Source of the DNA: an uncultured Oscillospiraceae bacterium
GTDB taxonomy: Bacteria > Bacillota_A > Clostridia > Oscillospirales > Acutalibacteraceae
NCBI GenBank assembly: GCA_910589395.1
Contig: CAJUTL010000018.1
Location: 1 to 62,928 of the forward strand
DNA length: 62,928 nt
Direction of reading: 5' to 3'
The notes under the pieces are model-generated. The model did no database searches. It worked only from the letters and a program-made list of their open reading frames with translations, and was not told the origin of the DNA. This document shows positions 1-9,055 of this stretch, piece after piece. A program made the position numbers and the translations under genes. Each line of letters begins with the position of its first letter. The stretch's first letter is position 1.

Positions 1-51
1 TCGACCTCTAGCGTGACAGGCTAGCGTTCTAACCAGCTGAACTACCGGGCC
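1..51 (-). tRNA. tRNA-Asp(GTC), 3' part outside window
   Basis: Read on the minus strand, this is the 5' part of a tRNA: a GGCCCGG acceptor 5' strand at 45-51, a D-arm with GTTCAGCTGGTTAGA, and an anticodon stem CTAGC/GCTAG enclosing the loop CTGTCAC. The anticodon is GTC (Asp). The T-arm and 3' end lie beyond base 1. It follows tRNA-Val by 36 bases on the same strand, so the two are probably co-transcribed. Confidence 0.9.
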
Positions 52-87
52 AAATATCTCCATAAACCTTTTCGGAAATCTTCTTTT

Positions 88-164
88 TGGTGGGGACAAT
101 AGGACTCGAACCTATGACCCCCTGCTTGTAAGGCAGGTGCTCTAACCAGCTGAGCTATGCCCCC
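88..164 (-). tRNA. tRNA-Val(TAC)
   Basis: A complete 77-nt tRNA with encoded CCA at 88-90. The acceptor stem GGGGGCA pairs with TGTCCCC, the anticodon stem is CCTGC/GCAGG with loop CTTACAA (anticodon TAC, Val), and the T-arm contains GGTTCGAGTCC. It lies directly upstream of tRNA-Asp on the minus strand. Confidence 0.95.
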
Positions 165-242
165 ATAGTACGGAAAGCAATTGCTTTCCAACGACTTTTA
201 CATTCTACAGGATTCTTTTCTATTTGTCAAGCTCTTTTTTCT

Positions 243-1148
243 CTATTTTTTCTTTTTGCTTTCCCGCGCTTTTTCTGCCAGCAGCTCCAGCTCCGACCGG
301 GAAAAATAGTATTTTCGGTTACAATATTGGCACACGGCTTCCGCCTGCTCCTCATCGTTTAAGGGTAAGGATAAAATTTCTTCAGACCCCAAGGTCAAAA
401 GAGCGTTCGCAAACCGCTCCTTACTGCAGCGGCAGGCGTAATGTACCTGATACTCATCCAAAATCTCCATCGAGAAGCCATCCAAAGCCAGCCTGCACAT
501 ATCCGGAAGGGAGACGCCTTTTGCCAGCATGGTGGTGACAGATTCCAGCTTCCCCACATTTTCTTCCAATCGGGAAACTGCAGAAGCTTCCGCACCGGGC
601 AGCACCTGGATCAAAAGCCCGCCGGACAGCATGGCCTCCCCCGTATTTCGGTTTACTAAAACACCCAAAGCGCATACAGTGGGGATCTGCTCGCTTTGCG
701 CATAATACTGGGTGAGATCCTCCGCGATCTCGCCGCTGACAAGCTCTACCTGCCCAATATAGGGATCCCTTTCCCCAAAGTCACGCATTACGGCTAAACG
801 CCCGTTCTTTCCCACGGCGCCGCCTACATCTATTTTCCCATTTGGCTTTAAGGGCAGCTCCACTTTCGGAGAGTCCACATAACCCCTGACATTACCGTGA
901 GGGTCTGAAATTGCCACAAGATTTCCCAAGGGGCCTCCCCCATTTACCTTGACCGTAAGAGAAGCCTTATCGCTCTTCAGCATGGCGCCCATTAAAGAAG
1001 CGCCAGTCAGGAGACGCCCCAAAGCGGCACAGGAGGTTTTTGTCAAACCGTGAAGCTGCTGTGCGGTGGATACGATCTTAGTGGAATCGATCGCAGAAGC
1101 CATAAGGCTTCCGTCTGAAGTAATAGTACGAAGAATTTTATCTGCCAT
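243..1148 (-). CDS. hslO: Hsp33 redox-regulated chaperonin
   Basis: Cytoplasmic holdase chaperone activated by oxidative and unfolding stress. The 301-residue protein has the family length. The C-terminal zinc centre is intact: a CxC pair (CRC) near residues 239-241 and a CxxC pair (CQYC) near 273-276, the four ligands whose oxidation switches the chaperone on. The N-terminal domain has the family's glycine-rich segment (NGGGPLGN). The gene overlaps the upstream methyltransferase by about 11 bases, so they are probably co-transcribed. It is followed downstream by tRNA-Val. Confidence 0.95.
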   Translation of the reverse strand: MADKILRTITSDGSLMASAIDSTKIVSTAQQLHGLTKTSCAALGRLLTGASLMGAMLKSDKASLTVKVNGGGPLGNLVAISDPHGNVRGYVDSPKVELPLKPNGKIDVGGAVGKNGRLAVMRDFGERDPYIGQVELVSGEIAEDLTQYYAQSEQIPTVCALGVLVNRNTGEAMLSGGLLIQVLPGAEASAVSRLEENVGKLESVTTMLAKGVSLPDMCRLALDGFSMEILDEYQVHYACRCSKERFANALLTLGSEEILSLPLNDEEQAEAVCQYCNRKYYFSRSELELLAEKARESKKKK

Positions 1149-1920
1149 ATCTGTTGGTTCCTATCTGCGTTTCAGAAATTTTTTGAGCAGCGTAAATAAT
1201 TCGCTGAGTTTCGCTTGAGGGTGGGTCAAAGGTCAGGGCCTCAAAAAAAGAAAACTGACCAAAACCGGACTTTTTTAACATCTCCATGATTTCCTCTGTG
1301 GAATAAGCCAATTCAAAAAAGCTTTCCGAGCTGCGAAAATACATTTCGTTTTCCCGCTGAAAAAAATCAAGCTGAATATCTACCCTGTGGTCACGTGATG
1401 AATAATGATTCTGCCACACACAGTACACATCATCTGTATCATAGACAAAAATGTTATCCCCCAAAACCTTCTCGTGTTTATAGGGCGTGTTCATATCAAA
1501 GAGGAACCACCCGCCGGGGTCCATGAAAAGCGATACTTTATCAAAGGCTTTTTGCACCTCTTCCCTGCTGTGTAAATGGTTCAGGCTGTCCAGTGTGCAA
1601 AGAGCAGTATTGACAGTACCATATAGATCCAAAGCCTGTAGTTTCTGCCGCAAAAACAGAATATCCGCGCCGGCCTCCGCGCATTTTACTTTCGCTTCGG
1701 AAAGCATTTCCACCGAAGCGTCCACACCGTAGATATCCACGCCGCGCCGAAAGAGCTCCAATGTAAGAGTGCCGGTACCGCAAGCCAGATCTACCGTGAG
1801 GCCGGGCTGATGTCCCAGCCGTTTCAGCAATTCTAAGAGATAATCAGCCCATTTCACGTATTCCACATTTTGCGTAAGATCGTCATAATATTGGGCAAAA
1901 ACTGCGTAAGAGCTCGTCAT
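1138..1920 (-). CDS. class I SAM-dependent methyltransferase
   Basis: Small-molecule-type methyltransferase. SAM-binding motif I is visible as DLACGTGTLT about 45 residues from the start, followed by the acidic end of strand 2 (GVDAS). I chose the ATG at 1920 because AGGTGA lies 6 bases upstream and the product then begins MTSSYAVFAQYYD, typical of this family; an ORF opening at 1956 lacks such a signal. The substrate cannot be told from sequence. It overlaps hslO by 11 bases and follows yerC, suggesting one unit yerC-methyltransferase-hslO. Confidence 0.85.
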   Translation of the reverse strand: MTSSYAVFAQYYDDLTQNVEYVKWADYLLELLKRLGHQPGLTVDLACGTGTLTLELFRRGVDIYGVDASVEMLSEAKVKCAEAGADILFLRQKLQALDLYGTVNTALCTLDSLNHLHSREEVQKAFDKVSLFMDPGGWFLFDMNTPYKHEKVLGDNIFVYDTDDVYCVWQNHYSSRDHRVDIQLDFFQRENEMYFRSSESFFELAYSTEEIMEMLKKSGFGQFSFFEALTFDPPSSETQRIIYAAQKISETQIGTNRYGR

Positions 1921-1995
1921 ATCGGTCACCTGCCTTTTTCCGTTCCGAAAGCGCAATAAATCAGCGATTCAAAAGCCGCAAGAAAAACAGCAGCG

Positions 1996-2289
1996 CTAAC
2001 GCTCCTGCTCCAGCCGCCCAAATACCAGAGAATATCCATCACTGCCGTAATTCAGGCTGCGGTTTACCCTGCTGATGGTGGCTGTTGATGCGCCGGTTTC
2101 CGCCACAATATCGCTGTATACCTGCTTTCTGCTGAGCATTTTGGCTACCTCCAAACGCTGGGACATGGCCTTCAGCTCCGGCATAGTGCACAGATCGTCA
2201 AAAAATTGATAACATTCTTCCACTGTTTCCAGAGAAAGCACAGCCTGAAATAGAAAATCGATATTTTTGTCGTGAAGCTTACCGTTCAT
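1996..2289 (-). CDS. yerC: YerC/YecD family TrpR-related DNA-binding protein
   Basis: A 97-residue protein of the TrpR-like YerC/YecD family, of usual length. The central part (MSQRLEVAKML) and the segment around TGASTATISRVNRSL form the TrpR-type helix-turn-helix. It probably works as a homodimeric transcription regulator; its ligand and targets are not known to me. It is transcribed away from a plus-strand methyltransferase, and the 190-bp gap between them holds promoters on both strands and an 8-bp inverted repeat that could be its operator (inference). Confidence 0.9.
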   Translation of the reverse strand: MNGKLHDKNIDFLFQAVLSLETVEECYQFFDDLCTMPELKAMSQRLEVAKMLSRKQVYSDIVAETGASTATISRVNRSLNYGSDGYSLVFGRLEQER

Positions 2290-2325
2290 TTTGACGCTAC
2301 CTCTCCCAAAGTTTTTTGCTTTACC

Positions 2326-2354
2326 ATTTTACCACAGAAAAATGAAAAAGTAAA
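2326..2354 (-). promoter_or_regulatory. sigma-A-type promoter for yerC
   Basis: On the minus strand TTTACT (2349-2354) is followed after 17 bases by TAAAAT (2326-2331), about 37 bases before the yerC start. Spacing is ideal and the -10 is good. The -35 touches the left arm of the palindrome at 2354-2387. Confidence 0.5.
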
Positions 2355-2387
2355 CCGGGGAAATTGACAAAAAACGCGCTCCCCGGT
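2354..2387. promoter_or_regulatory. operator-like inverted repeat between divergent promoters
   Basis: ACCGGGGA (2354-2361) and TCCCCGGT (2380-2387) form a perfect 8-bp inverted repeat with an 18-base centre. It sits between the yerC -35 and the promoters of the plus-strand methyltransferase, and its right arm meets the -10 of promoter P1. No U-tract follows on either strand, so it is not an obvious terminator. Operator function is inference. Confidence 0.45.
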
Positions 2388-2392
2388 ACATT
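2364..2392 (+). promoter_or_regulatory. possible upstream promoter P1 of the 2483 methyltransferase
   Basis: TTGACA (2364-2369), 17 bases, TACATT (2387-2392). The perfect -35 and 17-bp spacer are good; the -10 is moderate. Its spacer contains the right arm of the 8-bp palindrome. Confidence 0.4.
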
Positions 2393-2419
2393 GACGTTTG
2401 AGACCGGCAATGATACAAT
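2391..2419 (+). promoter_or_regulatory. sigma-A promoter P2 of the 2483 methyltransferase
   Basis: TTGACG (2391-2396), 17 bases, TACAAT (2414-2419). This is the best match in the intergenic region; transcription would begin about 55 bases before the ATG at 2483. Confidence 0.65.
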
Positions 2420-2482
2420 TAACGCCGCAAGCTGGAGAAGGGCCATAAAGACAGCCCAGTAAAATTTGAAAGGAACAGACAA

Positions 2483-3112
2483 ATGGAAAATCCATGGGAG
2501 AAAATCCCGTTATCTGACTATGAAAATCACATGAGGCTTGACTCCGTTCGACAATTACAAGCGATGAACGAACTGATGAAGGATCAGCTTGGCACTTATC
2601 CTGTTTCCAGCGCTATCATATTGGGCGTTGCGGGAGGAAACGGACTTGAGCATGTTCAAAGAAACAAATTCTCAAAGGTATTTGGAGTGGATATCAACCC
2701 GGTTTATCTAAAAGAGACTGCTTCCAGATATCCGAATTTAGCTGGCATTCTGGAATGCCTGTGCATCGACTTGACAAAAGAGTTCCACAAGCTTCCTCCA
2801 GCGGAGCTGGTGATCGCCAACTTGGTGATCGAATACATTGGCTACGAAAGCTTTCAAAAAGTGCTTCGGCACACCTGCCCCCGCTATGCCTCCTGTGTGA
2901 TACAAATCAACATGGAAAACAACTGGGTATCTGATTCTCCGTATCTTTCTGCCTTTGACGGGCTGGAACAAATCCATTGCCAAATGGAACCACATGCTTT
3001 GGAAAAAGCAATGCTTGAAATTGGATATCATATGATCAAGGCCCTGGAGGTTCTGCTGCCCAATCAAAAGAAACTGTTACAAGTAGATTTTGAAAGAGTG
3101 GTTTCCGCTTAG
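2483..3112 (+). CDS. class I SAM-dependent methyltransferase
   Basis: One of few plus-strand genes here. The 209-residue product has a SAM-binding core: ILGVAGGNGLEH (motif I, around residue 46) and FGVDINPVYL (end of strand 2), then ANLVIEYIG in place of motif IV. It is preceded by an AAAGGA ribosome site and two promoter-like sequences, and ends at a bidirectional terminator, so it is a single-gene unit. The substrate is unknown. Divergent placement opposite yerC suggests shared control (inference). Confidence 0.85.
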   Translation: MENPWEKIPLSDYENHMRLDSVRQLQAMNELMKDQLGTYPVSSAIILGVAGGNGLEHVQRNKFSKVFGVDINPVYLKETASRYPNLAGILECLCIDLTKEFHKLPPAELVIANLVIEYIGYESFQKVLRHTCPRYASCVIQINMENNWVSDSPYLSAFDGLEQIHCQMEPHALEKAMLEIGYHMIKALEVLLPNQKKLLQVDFERVVSA

Positions 3113-3213
3113 AGTTGGTTCCGGAAACGATGATAAAAAGGGAGTGAAGATAAGGCAGCCCTGCGCACCACAAATCGCTGAACCCCCGTTTGTGTTTTTG
3201 AAATCTCTCAAAG

Positions 3214-3242
3214 AAAAGGCCATCCACAAAGAACGGCCTTTT
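3214..3242. terminator. bidirectional intrinsic terminator
   Basis: AAAAGGCC (3214-3221) pairs with GGCCTTTT (3235-3242). T-rich ends occur on both strands, and it lies between convergent genes (methyltransferase on plus, lysA on minus), so it can end both transcripts. Confidence 0.75.
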
Positions 3243-3270
3243 GCTGAGATAACTAAAAAGTAAACTGCTA

Positions 3271-4566
3271 TCAAATATCTCCCCGCAGCAGATCCTCATA
3301 GGTTTCTCCCCGAATGATCACACGGGAGCTTCCCTGAGAAACCATCACGCAAGCGGGCCTTGGATTTCTGTTATAATTGGAGGCCATGGAATAATTATAG
3401 GCGCCGGTGGAAAGCACCGCTAAAATATCGTCTTCCTCCGGTTTTTGAATGGCGGTATGCTCCTGGATCAGATCCCCGCTTTCACAGCATTTTCCGGCGA
3501 TCGTGGCCGTATAGTCCGCAGGCTGGGAAGCCTTGTTGGCGATCAGGCAGGTATAATCGGATTGGTACAGCGCGTACCGGGGATTTTCAAACATGCCCCC
3601 ATCGATCATCACATAATTTCTCACGCCGGGGATCTCCCGAACGCTGCCCACCGTATACAGGGTGATACCTGCTTCTCCTACAATGGAACGCCCCGGCTCA
3701 ATGTAAATTTTCGGCATGGAAAGGCTATGCTCTTCACACTTTTGATGGATCGCCTCAGAAACAGCTTCCATGTATTCCTCATAGGGAATCGCATCGTCCC
3801 GCTCTGTATAGTGAATTCCAAAGCCGCCGCCCAAATTCAAAAATTCCAGCTCTTCTCCAAGCACTTTCTTCACCCTCGCAAGGAAATCCAGCATGACCTC
3901 CGCCGCGTGAACAAAGGGCTGCTTCTCGAAGATCTGGGAGCCGATATGACAATGTACGCCCCGCAAAACGATGTGGTCCATTTGAGAAGCCAGCTTTACG
4001 GCTTCCAGCGCTTCGCCGCTGCTCAGATCGATCCCGAATTTTGAATCGATCTGCCCGGTGCGGATAAATTCATGGGTATGCGCATCGATACCAGGCTTGA
4101 TGCGCAAAGAAACGGATACTGTTTTCCCCTGCTGTCCGGCAATTTTTTGAAGCTTATAAAGCTCTGAAATACTGTCCGCTACAATATCTCCCACACCGTT
4201 TTCCACGGCAAGCGTCAACTCGGAAATCGTCTTGTTATTTCCCTGAAAATGGATCTGTTCGGCAGGAACTCCAGCCTGCAAGGCGGTGTACAGCTCCCCG
4301 CCGGACACGACCTCCAGATCAAGGCCCTCGCTGAGCACGATACGGCATATCTCCTTGCAACAAAAAGCCTTGCTGGCATAGATCGGCTTTCCGTTTCCCT
4401 GATAGCAGGTCTGAAAAGAAGAAACGTAGCGTCTGCATACGCTGCGGATCTCCTCTTCACTCATGACGTAAAGCGGAGTACCGTACTGCTTTTCCAGCTC
4501 CACGGTATCATAGCCGCTGATGGCAAGATGTCCTTCTTCATTGATGGAAAGGCAGGAAGAAAACAA
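3271..4566 (-). CDS. lysA: diaminopimelate decarboxylase
   Basis: Last step of lysine synthesis: decarboxylation of meso-diaminopimelate, PLP-dependent. The 431-residue protein shows the PLP lysine in YASKAF (near residue 66), HIGSQ, the phosphate-binding GGGFG segment, EPGRS, and CESGD with the catalytic cysteine supplied across the dimer. The start at 4566 is a TTG preceded by AAGGGGTG. The previous gene, engB, ends one base upstream, so lysA is the last gene of the tig-clpPX-lon-engB series, before a terminator. Confidence 0.95.
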   Translation of the reverse strand: MFSSCLSINEEGHLAISGYDTVELEKQYGTPLYVMSEEEIRSVCRRYVSSFQTCYQGNGKPIYASKAFCCKEICRIVLSEGLDLEVVSGGELYTALQAGVPAEQIHFQGNNKTISELTLAVENGVGDIVADSISELYKLQKIAGQQGKTVSVSLRIKPGIDAHTHEFIRTGQIDSKFGIDLSSGEALEAVKLASQMDHIVLRGVHCHIGSQIFEKQPFVHAAEVMLDFLARVKKVLGEELEFLNLGGGFGIHYTERDDAIPYEEYMEAVSEAIHQKCEEHSLSMPKIYIEPGRSIVGEAGITLYTVGSVREIPGVRNYVMIDGGMFENPRYALYQSDYTCLIANKASQPADYTATIAGKCCESGDLIQEHTAIQKPEEDDILAVLSTGAYNYSMASNYNRNPRPACVMVSQGSSRVIIRGETYEDLLRGDI

Positions 4567-4567
4567 A

Positions 4568-5182
4568 TCAAAACACCCCTTTTTCTATTTCCCCGTTCAT
4601 AGTTTCCAAGACTGTTTCTGAAAGCAAACCGCGCAATTCCTCCGTACCTGCTCCGGAAACCGCGGAGAAGGGATAAAACGGTATTTCATTTTGCCGAAAT
4701 AACTCATGATATCTTGAAAGCTGTACGGAAGCTTCGGTTTTATTAAGTTTATCGCTTTTTGTGCACACCACCGCAAAGGGAACTCCGGTCTCCAGCAGAA
4801 AGCGTATCATATCGAAATCATCGGCAGTGGGATCCCGGCGCATGTCCACCAGCTGAAGCACCAGCGCGATCTGCCGATCCTGCGCAAAATATCCTTCCAC
4901 CAGCTCTGCCCACCGCTCCTTTTCACCTTTTGATACCTTGGCATAGCCATATCCCGGCAGATCGACAAAACGGCAGCCGTCTATCCGAAAAAAATTGATC
5001 GTTGCCGTTTTTCCGGGGGTGGAACTGGTGCGGGCCAGGGCTTTTCTGTTTACCAGCTTATTGATCAGCGAGGATTTCCCTACATTTGACCTTCCGGAAA
5101 ATACGATCTCCGGCAGATCGGAGCACGGCAGCTGTTCTTTTCTTCCTGCCGCAAGCTCAAACTCCGCTTTTTGAAAATTCAT
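4568..5182 (-). CDS. engB: ribosome biogenesis GTPase EngB/YsxC
   Basis: GTPase needed for late assembly of the 50S subunit. G1 is GRSNVGKSS, then G3 DLPGYG and G4 TKSD; about 204 residues, the usual size. The start at 5182 (MNFQKAEF) is favoured because a strong GGAGGGGG site lies just upstream and overlaps the end of lon; an upstream in-frame start at 5230 would lie inside lon. Linkage to lon and clpX is conserved with Bacillus (ysxC). Confidence 0.95.
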   Translation of the reverse strand: MNFQKAEFELAAGRKEQLPCSDLPEIVFSGRSNVGKSSLINKLVNRKALARTSSTPGKTATINFFRIDGCRFVDLPGYGYAKVSKGEKERWAELVEGYFAQDRQIALVLQLVDMRRDPTADDFDMIRFLLETGVPFAVVCTKSDKLNKTEASVQLSRYHELFRQNEIPFYPFSAVSGAGTEELRGLLSETVLETMNGEIEKGVF

Positions 5183-5192
5183 AGGCCCCCTC

Positions 5193-7625
5193 CTACTGAT
5201 AAAGCTCTGAGGCTCTGGAACGGGACACACCTGCCTCCGGTGAAAGCGTCCTGCTGCTTTCGGAAAGCTCCGGACAGGGCATTCGAGTCAAAGCGGCATT
5301 CAAAACGGCATCGATGCGTTTGACAGGAACAAACGTGACATTTTTCTTTACGACCTCGTCTACTTCCGCCAGATCCGGCACGTTATCCGCCGGGATCAGC
5401 ACGGTTTTTATTCCGTTCTTATAAGCCGCCATTGACTTTTCCCGAAGGCCGCCTATGGGAAGCACCCGTCCCTGTAAAGTGATTTCCCCTGTCATAGCCA
5501 CATCCCGGCGCACCGGTATTCCGCACAGGGCGGAGGTGATCGCTGTTGCCATCGCGGTACCCGCGGAAGGCCCATCCTTTGGCACGGCCCCTTCCGGGGC
5601 ATGGATATGGATATCGCATTTTTCATAAAATTTCGGAGAGATCCCCAAAGAGTTGGCTCTGGTGCGAATGCAGGTGATTGCCGCATTGGCGGATTCCTTC
5701 ATCACATCTCCCAAAGAACCGGTAAGCTGTATTTTTCCGGTTCCCTCCATGACCGCTACCTCGATCGGCAGAAGCTCTCCTCCCACACTGGTCCAGGCAA
5801 GTCCGTTGACAAGCCCTACCGTGTCTTCTCCCTGTAAAAGATCCTTTTGGAATTTCCGCGGTCCCAAAAGCCCTTCTAGATTTTCCGGCTTTACTGTATA
5901 GGAGTGAAAGTTTTCCTGAGAAACCGCCATTCTCGCAACTTTTCTGCAAATCGAGGCCAATGATCTCTCTAAGTTTCGAACACCCGCTTCTCTGGTATAG
6001 CCTTCAATGATCCCTTTTACAGCAGCCTTGGAAAATTTCAGCTGAACGGCTTTTAAGCCATGCTTTTCCAGCTGTTTTCTGATCAAATGCCGGGTGGCGA
6101 TATTACATTTTTCTTCCAAGGTATAGCTGCCCAATTCCAGAATATCCATACGGTCATAAAGGGGACCGGGAATTCGGGAAGCGTCGTTTGCGGTGGTGAT
6201 AAACAAAACATCGCTCAGGTCAAAGGGCATATCGATATAGTGATCGCAGAATTCCTTGTTTTGCTCCGGGTCCAGCACCTCTAAAAGAGCGGAAGAAGGA
6301 TCACCCTTGAAATTCTGACCGAGCTTGTCGATCTCGTCCAGCAGGATCAATGGATTTTTTGCCCCTGCCTGCTTCACGGCATTGATGATGCGCCCCGGCA
6401 TAGAACCCACATAAGTACGACGGTGCCCCATGATCTCAGCCTCATCGCTAACCCCGCCCAGAGAAACACGAACATATTTTCTTCCTGTCGCGTCGGCAAT
6501 GGAACGGGCAATAGAGGTTTTTCCCACGCCAGGAGGCCCCACCAGGCAAATGATCTGCCCGGCGTTTTTTGGTGTTAAGCTCTTGACGGCCAAAATTTCC
6601 AGAAAACGTTCCTTGATTTTTTCCAGCCCATAATGATCCCGATCTAAAATGCGCTGCGCGCGTTTCAAATCCAGGCGTTCTTTGGTAGAAGCACTCCAGG
6701 GCAGCTCCAGACAGGTATCAAGATAGACCCGAAGAACACTGGCCTCATGAGAACCATAAGGCATGCGGCAAAGCTTATCACATTCCTTCAGCAGTTTCTC
6801 CTCACAGAGCTGCGGCAGCTTCATCGCCAGGATTTTTTCCCGCAGCTCATCGGCCTCCTGCTGCGGGTTGTCCTCTTCCCCCAGCTCACTGGAAATGGCG
6901 CGAAGCTGCTCCTTCAGGAAGTATTCCCGCTGGTTTTCATCCATTTGCTCCTGAGCCTTTTGATTGATCTCCTCCTCTACCTTCAGGATCTGGATCTCTT
7001 CCGTCAGAAGATCGATCAGCTTCTGAATGCGTTTCAAGGGACGAAGTTCATCTAAAATATATTGTTTTCTCTCAAAATCGATGGAAATATTAGAAGCCAG
7101 ATAGTCCGCCAGCCTGCCGCAGTCCTTTTCCTGAAGCACCCCCAGCAGTACATCGGGCGGAACACGCTTAAACAGGCCCAAATACTGATCGAACTTCTCA
7201 TGGACGATGCGGATAAAAGCTTCAGATCTGGAAGATTTTTTGTAAGTAATAATAGGACACTTTCGAATATTTCCAACCAGATAAGGGTTTTCCTTGACAA
7301 GCGACTGGATCTCTCCACGGTAGAGACCCTCCACATGAAGCTTTACCCCTTCCTCCGAGCGGTGGACCACCTGTTTGATCCGGGCAATGACGCCTGTTTT
7401 ATAAAGATCATCGCCGGAAGGCTCGTTTTCAGAAAGATTCACCTGTGTAACAAGGAAAATCAATCGATCCTTTTCCACTGCTTCCGAAGCGGCTAGAATA
7501 GACTTTTTTCTGGCCACATCAAATTGCAGCATCATACCGGGGAAAAACACCAGTCCCCGAATCGCCAGGATCGGCAATGTGAGGTTATTTTCTATTTTTA
7601 GATTTTCTTCTGTAAAATTTTGCAT
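5193..7625 (-). CDS. lon: ATP-dependent protease Lon (LonA)
   Basis: Cytoplasmic AAA+ serine protease for damaged and regulatory proteins. The 810 residues comprise an N-terminal substrate domain (about 1-205), a coiled-coil segment, AAA+ module with Walker A GPPGVGKT at 363-370 and Walker B LLLDEID near 430, and the protease domain with catalytic Ser687 (PKDGPSAG) and Lys730. About 30 residues after the protease domain (from 780) form a serine-rich tail of no known role. ATG at 7625 has TAGGAG 8 bases upstream. Located between clpX and engB. Confidence 0.97.
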   Translation of the reverse strand: MQNFTEENLKIENNLTLPILAIRGLVFFPGMMLQFDVARKKSILAASEAVEKDRLIFLVTQVNLSENEPSGDDLYKTGVIARIKQVVHRSEEGVKLHVEGLYRGEIQSLVKENPYLVGNIRKCPIITYKKSSRSEAFIRIVHEKFDQYLGLFKRVPPDVLLGVLQEKDCGRLADYLASNISIDFERKQYILDELRPLKRIQKLIDLLTEEIQILKVEEEINQKAQEQMDENQREYFLKEQLRAISSELGEEDNPQQEADELREKILAMKLPQLCEEKLLKECDKLCRMPYGSHEASVLRVYLDTCLELPWSASTKERLDLKRAQRILDRDHYGLEKIKERFLEILAVKSLTPKNAGQIICLVGPPGVGKTSIARSIADATGRKYVRVSLGGVSDEAEIMGHRRTYVGSMPGRIINAVKQAGAKNPLILLDEIDKLGQNFKGDPSSALLEVLDPEQNKEFCDHYIDMPFDLSDVLFITTANDASRIPGPLYDRMDILELGSYTLEEKCNIATRHLIRKQLEKHGLKAVQLKFSKAAVKGIIEGYTREAGVRNLERSLASICRKVARMAVSQENFHSYTVKPENLEGLLGPRKFQKDLLQGEDTVGLVNGLAWTSVGGELLPIEVAVMEGTGKIQLTGSLGDVMKESANAAITCIRTRANSLGISPKFYEKCDIHIHAPEGAVPKDGPSAGTAMATAITSALCGIPVRRDVAMTGEITLQGRVLPIGGLREKSMAAYKNGIKTVLIPADNVPDLAEVDEVVKKNVTFVPVKRIDAVLNAALTRMPCPELSESSRTLSPEAGVSRSRASELYQ

Positions 7626-7652
7626 ATATGTACTCCTAAAATCAGGGAAAGA

Positions 7653-7677
7653 CTGCAGCCGGCGCTGCCGGCAACAG
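7653..7677. other. GC-rich hairpin between clpX and lon
   Basis: GCCGGC (7658-7663) and GCCGGC (7667-7672) pair around a 3-base loop, extended by CTG/CAG outside an internal bulge. No good U-tract follows on the minus strand, so it may be an RNA-processing or pausing element rather than a terminator. Confidence 0.3.
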
Positions 7678-7736
7678 CCTTTTCTTTTTTGGGGGATTTC
7701 ATAAATAAAATAAACTTTCCCTTTGCCGTGTAAAGG

Positions 7737-9038
7737 TCAGGAAACGGAATCTCTACGGCTTCTCTGCTTTGACTGAGCGATTTTGATCTTCACGGGCTTC
7801 CGATCTTTATTATAGACCATTTCCGGCTGTGAGCCGTTTTCCACCATTTCCTTTGTGATGGTCACTTTTTCCACCGTATAATCACTGGGGACACGATACA
7901 TGGTAGGCATCAGCACGCCCTCCATAATGGCCTTCAGACCTCGAGCGCCGGTTTTGCGCTCCAGAGTTTTCTTGGCAATGGCCTCCAACGCATCATCGGT
8001 GAACTCAAGATCGACCTTATCCAAATCAAACAGCTTCTTATACTGGCACACCAAAGAACTTTTCGGCTCTCGAAGAATGCGTACCAGAGAAGCCTCGTCC
8101 AGCGCGTCCAGGGAAGTGATCACCGGGATACGGCCTACCAATTCAGGAATAAGGCCATATTTTACAAGGTCATGGGGCGTAACGTCCTTCATCCAGTTGG
8201 TGGCGTCCAACTCCGATTTTCCGTGGATCTCGCCGCCGAAGCCCAATGAAGTAGAAGCTACACGTTTTTGTACGATTTTCTCCAAGCCGTCAAACGCGCC
8301 GCCGCAAATAAAGAGAATATTGGAAGTGTCAATATTGATGGTCTCCTGCTGCGGGTGCTTTCTGCCACCTTTCGGCGGTACCCCCGCAACGGTTCCCTCC
8401 AGAATTTTCAGCAAGGCCTGCTGCACGCCTTCCCCGCTGACGTCCCTTGTAATAGACTGATTCTCGGATTTTCGGGAGATCTTATCGATCTCGTCGATAT
8501 AAATGATCCCCCGCTCCGCCTTGAATACATCGTAATCAGCGGCCTGGATCAGCCGGAGAAGAATGTTTTCCACGTCTTCGCCCACATAACCGGCTTCTGT
8601 CAGAGTAGTGGCGTCCGCAATGGCGAAGGGAACGTCTAAAAGCCTTGCCAGAGTTTGCGCCAGATAGGTTTTGCCCACGCCGGTAGGACCGAGCAGCAAA
8701 ACGTTGCTTTTTGTCAATTCCACTTCATCGCTGGAAAAATAAATACGCTTGTAGTGATTATAAACCGCCACAGACAGCGCAATTTTGGCGTCATCCTGGC
8801 CCACCACGTACTCATCCAGCTTCTTTTTGATCTCCTGGGGCTTGGGAAGCAGGATCCCTACCTCTTTCTCATCACTTCTGCCTTTTTTCAGCCTGTCTTC
8901 GTCCTGAATGATGGACATACAAAGCCTGACGCACGCATCACAAATATAAACGCCGGAGCCGGCAATCAGCCGTTCGGCCAAAGGCTGCGGCTTGCCGCAA
9001 AAGGAACAGCAAATTTCGTTTTCGTTGTTGCCAGCCAT
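7737..9038 (-). CDS. clpX: ClpX ATPase subunit of the ClpXP protease
   Basis: AAA+ unfoldase that feeds substrates to ClpP. The N-terminal zinc-binding domain is present (CSFC near 11-14 and CDAC near 34-37), then Walker A GPTGVGKT, Walker B IIYIDEID, and the IGF-type loop for docking on ClpP (SLGFGGE), all in 433 residues. ATG at 9038 has AGGAGGAA upstream. It lies 17 bases after clpP, the usual partner order. Confidence 0.97.
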   Translation of the reverse strand: MAGNNENEICCSFCGKPQPLAERLIAGSGVYICDACVRLCMSIIQDEDRLKKGRSDEKEVGILLPKPQEIKKKLDEYVVGQDDAKIALSVAVYNHYKRIYFSSDEVELTKSNVLLLGPTGVGKTYLAQTLARLLDVPFAIADATTLTEAGYVGEDVENILLRLIQAADYDVFKAERGIIYIDEIDKISRKSENQSITRDVSGEGVQQALLKILEGTVAGVPPKGGRKHPQQETINIDTSNILFICGGAFDGLEKIVQKRVASTSLGFGGEIHGKSELDATNWMKDVTPHDLVKYGLIPELVGRIPVITSLDALDEASLVRILREPKSSLVCQYKKLFDLDKVDLEFTDDALEAIAKKTLERKTGARGLKAIMEGVLMPTMYRVPSDYTVEKVTITKEMVENGSQPEMVYNKDRKPVKIKIAQSKQRSRRDSVS

Positions 9039-9055
9039 TCGGGTTCCTCCTCAGT

